A stretch of DNA of 64,000 bases, from positions 62,001 through 126,000 of the forward strand of contig CAJQUW010011540.1 in assembly GCA_907163375.1 (NCBI GenBank). The letters are read 5' to 3'. Source of the stretch: Prostheceraeus crozeri. Its lineage: Eukaryota; Platyhelminthes; Polycladida; Euryleptidae. The notes below the pieces were generated by a model. That model did no database searches and was not told the origin of the DNA. It saw only the letters and a program-made list of their open reading frames with translations. Below, in pieces: positions 35,690-44,764 of this stretch. The position numbers were made by a program, and so were the translations under genes. Within the stretch, counting starts at the first letter, position 1; every line of letters begins with the position of its first letter.

Positions 35690-36560
35690 CATCACAGAAT
35701 TCTCTCTTCGCTAGTGAACAAGCTCTTGTCAGTGTCGTACAAAAGTTTTACTGCAGCACAGGTTGATGTATAGTTAGAAAGATTGATCATTGAAGGTTTA
35801 TTCGTAAGTCTAGTCAGAAACTTTATCATGTTGTACAAAGGTTTTATTGCAACACAGGTTGATGTATAGTTAGAAAGTTTGATCATGACGTTTATTCGTG
35901 AGTGTCATCAGAAAGTGTATCATGGTTTGTAAAAGCAAAGTTTAGTATAGTCAAATATTTTTACTGTAACACAGGTTGATGTATAGTTAGAAAGTTTGAT
36001 CATGACGTTTATTCGTAAGTCTAATCAGAAACTTCATCATGTTGTACAGAGGTTTTACTGCAGCACAGGTTGATGTATAGTTAGAAAATTTGATCATTGA
36101 AGTTGTATTTGTGAGTGTCATCAAAAAGTGTATCATGGTTTGCAAAGTTAGTGTAGTCAAATATTTTTACTGTAACACAGGCTGATGTATAGTTAGAAAG
36201 TTTGATCATGACGTTTATTCGTAAGTCTAGTCAGAAACTTCATCATGTTGTACAAAGGTTTTACTGCAGCACAGGTTGATGTATAGTTAGAAAACTTGAT
36301 CATTGAAGTTGTATTCGTAAGTCTAATCAGAAAGTGTATCATGGTTTGCAAAGTTAGTGTAGTCAAGTAGTTTTACTGTGACACACGTTTGTAAAAGTAA
36401 AGTTTGATCATTGACGTTGTATTCGTAGGTCTAGTCAGAAAGTGTATCATGGTTTGTAAAAGTTTTACTGCAACACAGGTTGATGTATAGTTAGAAAAGT
36501 TTGATCATGACGTTTTATGAAACACAAGTGTCATGAAATGCTAGCGTTAGTGTAGTCAAA
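35690..36560 (+). repeat. About 100-bp tandem array, left arm
   Basis: At least seven copies of ACAGGTTGATGTATAGTTAG followed by AAAGTTTGATCATGACG occur at spacings of roughly 90-115 bp, with insertions between some units. Further shortened versions continue toward 36660. Confidence 0.85.
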
Positions 36561-36908
36561 TAATATTACCGCGACACACGTTTGTGAAAATAATGTTTGA
36601 TCATTGACGTTGTATGACTGACCGAACTCATCACAGCACTAGAAAGTTTTAGAAGGTTTTACTGCACAATGTAGATTGTCTTGTAACTTACTTTCACAGT
36701 GTTAGAAAGTTTTATTGGAGACAGTTGCCAAATGTTTCCCTATTAGAAAATTCAAACTTCATGACTGTTAGATTAGCTTCATCAGGTTTACTAAAAGCAG
36801 TTTTCTACTGCAATGAGAGTTTAGAATGTTATATGAAAACGGTGTTCGCCACAGCACTAGAAAGTTTTAATCCTTAGTTGAGATCCGGACTGCAGTGTGT
36901 AAAATGTT

Positions 36909-37214
36909 TTATGTGACAGTCTTTTCACAAACGGTGAAGTGTAAATTCAGAGTGAATACATCTGTTAGGTAGTCATTAACTTTGGATGTGAAGTAAAGCG
37001 AATCTGTGTACAGAATGAATTGAATATTAGACAACGCATGCAAGTTTTTGATGACTTGAGTGGTTGAACCCAAGTCTAAGTTTAACATGTTGGATATAAA
37101 AGTGAGATGGATAGGAATAAGTGTTGAATGTTTTATAAAACCAGATGTTGTCACACACGTTGAGTATGTATTCCATGACATTGAATCGCGTGGGTCGTAA
37201 AGTTCATCATCCAA
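36909..37214 (-). CDS. Arm open frame, about 100 codons (left copy)
   Basis: Identical to 40684-40989. The first codon is TTG. The first in-frame ATG is at residue 12 (MSWNTYSTCVTTSGFIKHST). A TATA box (TATAAAA, 37245-37251 on this strand) lies upstream. Hydrophobic and polar residues alternate without repeats, which looks protein-like (NLHALSNIQFILYTDSLYF). No family is recognised, and the lack of a well-placed ATG leaves coding unproven. Confidence 0.3.
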   Translation of the reverse strand: MDDELYDPRDSMSWNTYSTCVTTSGFIKHSTLIPIHLTFISNMLNLDLGSTTQVIKNLHALSNIQFILYTDSLYFTSKVNDYLTDVFTLNLHFTVCEKTVT

Positions 37215-37244
37215 GGCTAGGCTCCTCTACGGTTGGATTTAGGG

Positions 37245-37251
37245 TTTTATA
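37245..37251 (-). promoter_or_regulatory. TATA box, left arm, pointing outward
   Basis: TATAAAA on the reverse strand, mirrored at 40647-40653, followed by the CCCTAAATCCAAC module. It faces the inward CRE/TATA promoter of the same arm across the tandem array. Confidence 0.45.
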
Positions 37252-37538
37252 TGACATGTGTTAACCGTTCGTGTAGAATATGTGAAGCACATGTTCGCTT
37301 AAATGCAAATGTTGAAATAAGTTTTGTAAGAAGTCTTTGACAGGTTGTTGTGAAACTTAGCGAACGTTGAAAAAAGTTTTGTGAAATGTTTCTGCAGTCA
37401 CACTCATTAGCGTACCAGCTTTACTAAATGTGTTGTTTGCCTTTATCAAATTGAATGTGTGTGTGTTTTGTAAATAAAGACAGCGTGTTTGCACTCTGCA
37501 TCGACAGCATACAAGTATAGACATAGCAACTTGTTGTT

Positions 37539-38926
37539 CCAGTAGAAACATTTATTCTGTTACATCCATGAACATGACGTGATAAAATTCACATCATATT
37601 AAAACCTTTTAACAGCGCTTGTCTTTAAACATATGCTGAATCTCACGTAGCTTGTTTGTTACACTACCAATTCATTTCAATGCGAGCTAATCTTGCATCA
37701 CTGATTTCATGCGACATAACTTTTCACTTTACTTATTCCTACAATGCTACTACTATGTGTTCTAAACTTTCTGAGATCGCTTTCACTTCTATCTCACACT
37801 TTCTCCATCATATAACTAAGTGAATAAAGTTGATGATACATTATCTGACTAAACTCATTGAGTCACATCCTACACGAGCAGATATTGCTAACATGGATCA
37901 TATAAGACGCTAAGTCTTGTCATAGGGTTGACTATACTATGGAGTTAGTGATTTATCAAATTAACTTGTACTTCTAAAACGCTAAATCCCTAAATCTTAA
38001 CGCAGGGATACCTATCCTAAGGGTTTAGTGATTTAGGAGTTTTGCTGTATAGTTTAGTAAACTTATGTCTCTGTCAGCATACGACTTTTAAAATACAACA
38101 CTGACTGATGATTGATGCTCATATATTCCTAGCTTGGATAACAAGAAACTTTCATGCGTTGACTATTATATATTTTAACTCTTTACACACTTATTATTCC
38201 AATCACTAAGATACATACAACTCTTCTATTGAACATGTATCAATCACCTTTTAACTCACCACATCAAATGTAAAGTGTATAAAATAATGAGCATGTAACT
38301 ATCTCTCATCAACGATATGAAATCTGTCTTTTTAACCTGAAATTAAGTCTTGCCTTCAAAGTCATTTTATAAAGCGAACATATGCATCACGTATTCTACA
38401 CTAAAATAGATCGTTCATTTGTGCTATCCAAAGCCCTAAGTCCCTAAATCCAACGGTAGGTAACCCTACCTCTTAGATGATGGACTTAAGCAATTTATAG
38501 GTCAAGTATAAATAAAGTGACAAGCATTTCAGTGTTTGTAAGTTAGGTAAAGTATAAAATAGTGTCACAAGCATTTCACTGTTTGCAACGTTAGAAATAT
38601 AGTTGATGTTTGTAAAGTTTGAAATCATGTTGGAATCCTTTCAGTGTTTGTAAAGTTAGAGATAATAGGTTCAATAAGTACGTTAGAGAGTTGACTGTAC
38701 TGAGGTCTAAGGATGTGATGGTCACATTAGAATTCAAGTGACTGAATGTCATCCTAATGAAGATAGAAATGTGTTTGTGGCTGCATGTGGTGCAAGAGTG
38801 TCCTCCCATTTCATTCCATTCATTATATATCCTTTCCCTCTGCATTCCATATCCGAAGATATGTGGCGGGCTTGGGACCGCTTTAGCTGCACTAGAAGGA
38901 AGTTCTTATAAGAACTCATGATGCAT
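37539..38926. other. Unique centre, left part: diverged copies of an arm module
   Basis: Two CCCTAAAT-type boxes occur, CCCTAAATCTTAACGCAGGG near 37987 and CCCTAAATCCAACGGTAGG near 38443. Both resemble CCCTAAATCCAACCGTAGAG in the right arm near 40654. Downstream, GTGTCCTCCCATTTCATTCC near 38799 matches ATGTCCTCCCTTCATTCC in the arm near 42228. The centre therefore seems to hold an old shortened copy of the whole arm transcription module. No convincing gene is present. Confidence 0.5.
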
Positions 38927-39397
38927 TCACGAGGAAATGTGGTGAAACAGTGTGCTGTATGTGTGCATGATGATTTTATGAACTAAAGAACGCCCATCAC
39001 TCACTCCATCACTGAAAGAAAACATGAATGAGTTGAGATGATAGTCATTCGTATGCATGTGTAAAACTCTTACTTCATTATCCGATATCACAATGACATC
39101 TTCACTCGCTTCCACTTCCTCACTTTCTATGTTATCACTTTCCATGTTATCACTTTCGACCGTCTCGCTCTCGCTGGTTGCCATCTCGGCCTCGCTCCCC
39201 ACCGTCTCGCTCTCACTCGGAGATTCCTGCAGATCCATCATCGGGGATTCGGGTGGAGGTATGACGTTCGATTCATCGAACAAGGAATAGTATTTCATAA
39301 AATGAAATACTATATCCTCACTCTCATCGGAGAGAAACGTTTCACCCATATAAGTAATCCTATATGGGGTAACTTGAGCAGTTGGCTTCTCGGACAT
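38927..39397 (-). CDS. Central acidic protein with SUMO-interaction-like motif
   Basis: The only substantial frame in the centre. The first real ATG is at 39397 (MSEKPTAQVT); upstream codons lack ATG. A TATA box sits about 30 bp before it. Residues 1-50 are mixed (PYRITYMGETF, DIVFHFMKYYSLF). Residues 50-100 are extremely rich in Ser, Glu and Asp. Residues 101-108 read VIVISDNE, a hydrophobic core flanked by acid, as in SUMO-interaction motifs. At 39073 a GTAAGA donor follows the GAA codon, and a TTTTCTTTCAG acceptor ends at 39012. Splicing this 62-bp intron would put a TGA immediately after, giving 108 residues, while the unspliced frame gives 156. Acidic proteins of this type can be transcription regulators, but no family match is claimed. 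Confidence 0.5.
   Translation of the reverse strand: MSEKPTAQVTPYRITYMGETFLSDESEDIVFHFMKYYSLFDESNVIPPPESPMMDLQESPSESETVGSEAEMATSESETVESDNMESDNIESEEVEASEDVIVISDNEVRVLHMHTNDYHLNSFMFSFSDGVSDGRSLVHKIIMHTYSTLFHHISS
39012..39073 (-). other. Candidate 62-bp intron in the central gene
   Basis: On the reverse strand it begins GTAAGAG and ends in CATGTTTTCTTTCAG, with a good polypyrimidine tract. The length agrees with the 68-bp intron in the Harbinger gene of this window. If removed, the frame stops at once. Confidence 0.4.
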
Positions 39398-39427
39398 GAT
39401 TATGATAGTAAAATGCACGAGACTCTG

Positions 39428-39434
39428 CTTTATA
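39428..39434 (-). promoter_or_regulatory. TATA box of the central gene
   Basis: TATAAAG on the reverse strand. A start site about 30 bp downstream would lie near 39404, only a few bases before the ATG at 39397, implying a very short leader. Confidence 0.5.
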
Positions 39435-40359
39435 GGAGAATGATACAGCCTTTCAAATGTCTGGTTCGCGCAATCAAATCGCTCTAAGCTTATGTTTGGT
39501 GGACGAAAAGGGAAGTCATATTTTCATTGACTGCCATCCTCAACCACTCAACAAACTTAGATGCATTTATCGCGTGAATCTCCCTTCCGGTCGGATAGCA
39601 ATGACCTGTGTGGGAATCAGCTAGGTGGGAGGTCGGAGATGGCGATAAGTTCCTGCATCCTTGCTCGTGGGACAGATGCGATAGATCTCTGTTTCATGTG
39701 ACAGACGAGTGCCAGAGAGAGCGCGTACATCTTTGTGTTCTACTCTATCTGCCGAGAGCTAGCGCGACAGACGATCGCCAACCGGCTGCGCTGTCATTCA
39801 TCTTTGTGTTCTACTCAATCTGCTGAGGGGCTAGCGAGACAACCAGGCGTCAGAGAGCACTTATGATTCTTTGTGGGCACAGGAGGGGTTTTTTCACTGA
39901 TAGGTTTTATGACAAACATTTTGAATGGTAGCGTGTTGACTATTGCAAGCCATGTTAAATGTCATGTTTTCATCGTCTGCATTCACTCAGAAAATGCTGT
40001 TTCCTACAAATTAGTTTTCTCAACAGACGTATTCATTGTGTGAGTTCAAGGGTCGAGTCGTTGAACTAAGACTTATGCGTTTCTACAGGTCTTGATATCA
40101 GCTTTCAACACGCCTGCAATCTATGAAAGTTTTACCAACATAAAGTTGTTGACATAAAGTTTCTTACACCGCAGTTCATGTTTACGACTTTCATTTGAAT
40201 GTCAGATTTGTATGTTCATCTGTCTATGATGAGTGTAAACGTTGTCACAGTTCTCCTTTATTTCCCGTAAACTAGTTGTGACACTTTTGTGTTTCACTTC
40301 ATCTATCAGGTTGATTTTTATCTCACACATAATGTTTCCTATCTCATATGCATTCGACT
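39435..40359. other. Unique centre, right part
   Basis: A GC-richer patch (39590-39870) contains two copies of a CTTTGTGTTCTACTC segment about 70 bp apart (39733 and 39803), each followed by a GCTAGCG tract. The rest is AT-rich. A forward frame at 39608-39826 overlaps the duplication and is not convincing as a gene. Confidence 0.4.
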
Positions 40360-40646
40360 AACAACAAGTTGCTATGTCTATACTTGTATGCTGTCGATGC
40401 AGAATGCAAACACGCTGTTTTTATTTACAAAACACACACACATTCAATTTGATAAAGGCAAACAACACATTTAGTAAAGCTGGTACGCTAATGATTGTGA
40501 CTGCAGAAACATTTCACAAAACTTTTTTCAACGTTCACTAAGTTTCACAACAACCTGTCAAAGACTTCTTACAAAACTTATTTCAACATTTGCATTTAAG
40601 CGAACATGTGCTTCACATATTCTACACGAACGGTTAACACATGTCA

Positions 40647-40653
40647 TATAAAA
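40647..40653 (+). promoter_or_regulatory. TATA box, right arm, pointing outward
   Basis: TATAAAA followed by CCCTAAATCCAACCGTAGAG. Mirror image of 37245-37251. Confidence 0.45.
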
Positions 40654-40683
40654 CCCTAAATCCAACCGTAGAGGAGCCTAGCC

Positions 40684-40989
40684 TTGGATGATGAACTTTA
40701 CGACCCACGCGATTCAATGTCATGGAATACATACTCAACGTGTGTGACAACATCTGGTTTTATAAAACATTCAACACTTATTCCTATCCATCTCACTTTT
40801 ATATCCAACATGTTAAACTTAGACTTGGGTTCAACCACTCAAGTCATCAAAAACTTGCATGCGTTGTCTAATATTCAATTCATTCTGTACACAGATTCGC
40901 TTTACTTCACATCCAAAGTTAATGACTACCTAACAGATGTATTCACTCTGAATTTACACTTCACCGTTTGTGAAAAGACTGTCACATAA
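40684..40989 (+). CDS. Arm open frame, about 100 codons (right copy)
   Basis: Exact copy of 36909-37214. The TTG at 40684 is about 30 bp after the TATA box, and the first in-frame ATG is 11 codons further. No known family. It could be translated from the internal ATG or be part of a non-coding RNA. Confidence 0.3.
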   Translation: MDDELYDPRDSMSWNTYSTCVTTSGFIKHSTLIPIHLTFISNMLNLDLGSTTQVIKNLHALSNIQFILYTDSLYFTSKVNDYLTDVFTLNLHFTVCEKTVT

Positions 40990-41337
40990 AAGATTTTACA
41001 CACTGCAGTCCGGATCTCAACTAAGGATTAAAACTTTCTAGTGCTGTGGCGAACACTGTTTTCATATAACATTCTAAACTCTCATTGCAGTAGAAAACTG
41101 CTTTTAGTAAACCTGATGAAGCTAATCTAACAGTCATGAAGTTTGAATTTTCTAATAGGAAACATTTGGCAACTGTCTCCAATAAAACTTTCTAACACTG
41201 TGAAAATAAGTTACAAGACAATCTACATTGTGCAGTAAAACCTTCTAAAACTTTCTAGTGCTGTGATGAGTTCGGTCAGTCATACAACGTCAATGATCAA
41301 ACATTATTTTCACAAACGTTTGTCGCGGTAATATTAT

Positions 41338-42208
41338 TTGACTACACTAACGCTAGCATTTCATGACACTTGTGTTTCATAAAACGTCATGATCAAACTT
41401 TTCTAACTATACATCAACCTGTGTTGCAGTAAAACTTTTACAAACCATGATACACTTTCTGACTAGACCTACGAATACAACGTCAATGATCAAACTTTAC
41501 TTTTACAAACGTGTGTCACAGTAAAACTACTTGACTACACTAACTTTGCAAACCATGATACACTTTCTGATTAGACTTACGAATACAACTTCAATGATCA
41601 AGTTTTCTAACTATACATCAACCTGTGCTGCAGTAAAACCTTTGTACAACATGATGAAGTTTCTGACTAGACTTACGAATAAACGTCATGATCAAACTTT
41701 CTAACTATACATCAGCCTGTGTTACAGTAAAAATATTTGACTACACTAACTTTGCAAACCATGATACACTTTTTGATGACACTCACAAATACAACTTCAA
41801 TGATCAAATTTTCTAACTATACATCAACCTGTGCTGCAGTAAAACCTCTGTACAACATGATGAAGTTTCTGATTAGACTTACGAATAAACGTCATGATCA
41901 AACTTTCTAACTATACATCAACCTGTGTTACAGTAAAAATATTTGACTATACTAAACTTTGCTTTTACAAACCATGATACACTTTCTGATGACACTCACG
42001 AATAAACGTCATGATCAAACTTTCTAACTATACATCAACCTGTGTTGCAATAAAACATTTGTACAACATGATAAAGTTTCTGACTAGACTTACGAATAAA
42101 CCTTCAATGATCAATCTTTCTAACTATACATCAACCTGTGCTGCAGTAAAACTTTTGTACGACACTGACAAGAGCTTGTTCACTAGCGAAGAGAGAATTC
42201 TGTGATGT
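41338..42208 (-). repeat. About 100-bp tandem array, right arm
   Basis: Reverse complement of the left array: CTTTCTAACTATACATCAAC then CTGTG repeats at about 100-bp steps, with GCAGTAAAACCTTTGTACAA in most units. Confidence 0.85.
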
Positions 42209-42299
42209 GTTGCGTGTGGCGCATGAATGTCCTCCCTTCATTCCATTCATCATTTCGTCATCGTGATAGAGACAAGAAGAACTGATGGTTCATTCTCTC

Positions 42300-42850
42300 A
42301 TGGTTGGCCAACTGTCGGGAGACAAGTGCAATGGAGATTTTATGAGGTAACCTGTGGCAGATAGCTAAATGTCGCCCTGGCGGTCAGAGTACAACGTTGA
42401 GACGAAACATTGCAGACATGACGCAGAGAGGTTTCACAAGGATTACCATTGCCCACGTCCCGTGCAGCTACGGACTTCACCGCTGTCTCGAAATCACCCA
42501 CAGGAAGTATCACACCGAAAATCGTGCACCGTCCATGACTTGATCGCCAGACATGAAAACCGGTGGAGTTGGTAAGAGGTTGGCAGACTTTGATCAGCTT
42601 GATAGCAAGCCGTAGAGAGCGAGCTTGATTCACCAGGGTTTTGCAATGGAGATGTTTAGAGGCCACCCATGACAAGATAGCTAAGACTCAACCGATTGGC
42701 GTTCAAAGTGCTACCTTGAGAACTGTGTCAAATGCCCAACATGAGACGACCTCCAGGGGTTTTGGTCTAAACTATGACACACTCCCTTGCCACACTTATC
42801 ACTACGGCATCGTCCGCCGTCCCGAAGGAACACCCTGTCAGTGGAATATT
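42300..42850 (+). repeat. Diverged duplicated module, right arm
   Basis: Two successive segments begin CAATGGAGAT (42329 and 42645) and translate to QWRFYEVTCGR and QWRCLEATHDK, followed by IAK--P-G-QS-TLR in both, though the first copy needs a one-base shift. The pattern suggests a duplicated and decayed coding unit. The second copy stays open to 43012. There is no ATG start and I do not recognise it. Confidence 0.45.
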
Positions 42851-43338
42851 ACAGCAAAACTCTCCATGTCTTGCTTGCTTTCAGTGAAAAGCCGCTTAGT
42901 CCATGAGAAGACTGGCTCAGATATCATGACAAATCCTTTCGTTGACTTCAGCAGGGTCGAAAACCCCAGAAAACCTCCAAAACTAGTGAATTTAAATTTT
43001 TCAACTTTTTAGCACTACTTATGAAATTTTATAAGTAGTCTATCACTTAGGGCAGGTCAATAGCAACCGAACCTTTTTTGAATCAAGTCAAACGGACTTG
43101 TAGAAGCAAAGTTACAAGCCTTTAAAGTTTTGGAGTCTTTTATGGCCTGGAGACGAAGGTCATCTCCTGGCGAACCTCTAAGTCTGACGCCTTAGCTGAG
43201 TTCAGCAATGAAATTTTCTAAGTCGCTTTCTTACAGAAACCCGGTTTTTCAGATTTCCAATGCTATCATCGGAGCTCCGGAGTTCACCTACCCCAACCCA
43301 GTCGGGAGGAGAACTGATTTCCACAAGCCGAGTTTCCA

Positions 43339-43373
43339 CTTATATAGTGTGTGGCGATCAGCTGATGACGTAA
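43339..43373 (-). promoter_or_regulatory. CRE plus TATA promoter pointing inward, right arm
   Basis: Mirror of 34524-34558: TGACGTAA at 43366-43373 and CTTATATA at 43339-43346 as written on the forward strand. Confidence 0.5.
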
Positions 43374-43714
43374 TACCCATCATTCAAACACTAAAACCCG
43401 TCTATCTCCGGTTCTAGTGCTCCGATTGAGCTGGAAATACGCCATTTCCATGTAGAATTTGACGCTGAATCCGAATCTGCCCTCCATTTTCCCATCCGAT
43501 GCTTCGTTTTGGCTCTACAGCCCACAGCCATCGCAAAAATTCTAACTTAGTCGTTTTTTCGCCAAGGTCCCAAATTTTCAATAACATCTCACCTCTAAAC
43601 GAAGGTAGATATGAACAAGCCATGTTTTCCACTGAATTTGTCCCACTCCCAGCTTTCAAACGAGCTATGGCACGACAAAATCCGTCCACTGGAAGCCAAG
43701 ATCGAAGCTAGCTC

Positions 43715-44600
43715 TCCCGAGGGGGGGGGAGGTCTTCAAAACTTTTTCTCTCCGATTGAGTTGGGAAGAAGTTTCTAGACCCAACTTTGACCAAAACGTC
43801 CGAATTTGCACTCCATTTTCCCATCCGAGCACTCCTTCATGTCGAAAAACGATTTTTCTCATCCCAAAACCTCCAACACCTGCCTTTTCCAACTCTGACG
43901 GTTTCCTGCCATTTTCCTCCCTAAACCCAGGAAAATGAGTCCAAACTGAGCTTTCCACTGCATTTTTCTCTTTTTTAGCTTTCAAATGAGCTATTGCACG
44001 ACTTTCTACGATGTCTACAACCAAAGTTCGGTAGATCGCTGCCGAGGGGGGGAGGTCAGAACTTTTTCTCTTCGATTGAGTTGGGAAGAAGTTCCTAGAC
44101 GCAACTTTGACCAAAACGTCCGAATTTGCACTCCGTTTTCCCATCGGAGACCTCCATCTGCCCGAAAAACGACTTTTCTCATCCCAAAACATCCAAAACC
44201 TACCTTTTCCAACTCTGACGGTTTCTTGCCATTTTCCTCCCTAAACCCAGGAAAATGAGTCCAAACTGAGCTTTCCAGGGCATTTTTCTCACTCTTTGCT
44301 TTCAAATGTGCTATTGCACGACTTTGTGCGATGTCTACAACCAAAGTTAGAAGATCGCTGCCGAGGGGGGGGGGAGGTTAGAACTTTTTCTCTCCAATGT
44401 CGCTGGAAACATCCTTCCGAACCCAAAATTTCACGTAGAGTCCGAATCTGCACTCCGTTTTCCCATCCGAGGCCTCCTTCTGCTCGAAAAACGACTTTTC
44501 TCATCCCAACACCACCAACACTCGCCCTTTCCTCACTCACTCCCTCACACGTCACCTTCCTTCCCTTACCCGAACACTCCTTCCTTCCTTCCAGAGGGGG
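43715..44600 (-). repeat. About 320-bp tandem repeat array, right arm
   Basis: About three units on the reverse strand, with poly-G tracts (forward view) near 43725, 44047 and 44368. Sequence and spacing match the left array, but fewer units are present, explaining the shorter arm. Confidence 0.8.
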
Positions 44601-44683
44601 GGAGGGACCTGTTTCCTCCTCACGGACCCATTCCTCCCAACACATCCTTGGCGAACTCCCTTCCTGCCAGAGGGGGGGGGGGC

Positions 44684-44714
44684 TGAGTCAGCATGATGAC
44701 TCATCGATGACTCA
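44684..44714 (-). promoter_or_regulatory. Triple AP-1 site cluster, right tip
   Basis: TGAGTCA at 44684, TGACTCA at 44697 and TGACTCA at 44708 mirror the left-tip cluster. Confidence 0.6.
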
Positions 44715-44758
44715 TCACTGCACCGCACTGCGCTTGAATTTGGAATGGGGTTACTACT

Positions 44759-44764
44759 GAGATA
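44759..44764 (+). repeat. Right target-site duplication GAGATA
   Basis: Direct repeat of 32732-32737, immediately outside the terminal ACTACT. Confidence 0.85.

Larger units (their letters stand above)
32738..37538 (+). repeat. Left inverted arm of the 12-kb element
   Basis: From outside in: terminal 12 bp, three AP-1 sites, poly-C-punctuated 320-bp tandem repeats (to about 34490), a CRE plus TATA promoter, a diverged duplicated module (35050-35600), about 100-bp tandem repeats (35690-36560), and a segment with a TATA box pointing outward. Positions pair with the right arm with a coordinate sum of 77,897-77,898 in the inner part and 77,496 at the tip. Confidence 0.9.
32738..44758. mobile_element. 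12-kb giant-TIR foldback element with Polinton-like termini
   Basis: The segment starts AGTAGTAACCCCATTCC and ends with its reverse complement, inside a 6-bp direct repeat. Left (32738-37538) and right (40360-44758) arms are reverse complements with very few differences. The left arm is 402 bp longer because of extra tandem units. The spacer is 2,821 bp. A 6-bp duplication and 5'-AG...CT-3' ends are the integration signature of Polintons/Mavericks, which use a retroviral-type integrase. Those elements normally span 15-25 kb, have much shorter terminal repeats and encode integrase, polymerase B, ATPase, protease and capsid proteins, none of which I can see here. Tandem arrays within the arms recall foldback elements, but classical ones have 7-10 bp duplications. 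The near identity of the arms implies recent insertion or ongoing gene conversion. Confidence 0.85.
40360..44758 (-). repeat. Right inverted arm of the 12-kb element
   Basis: This is the reverse complement of the left arm, with about 400 bp fewer tandem units in its outer third. Sampled segments such as 40684-40989 and 42369-42575 are identical to their left-arm partners, while 41320 differs by a single base. Confidence 0.9.

Noticed and set aside
35690..36560. CRISPR-like array
   Set aside because: Units are about 100 bp with imperfect repeats and no constant-length unique spacers, in an animal genome with mirror copies. It is an ordinary tandem array.
36909..37214. Arm frame starting directly after the TATA box
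   Set aside because: The first codon is TTG, not ATG, so a full-length 101-residue product is unlikely. Reported only as a low-confidence frame.
38927..39418. Start of the central acidic protein at 39418
   Set aside because: That codon is GTG. The first ATG is at 39397 and fits the TATA spacing.
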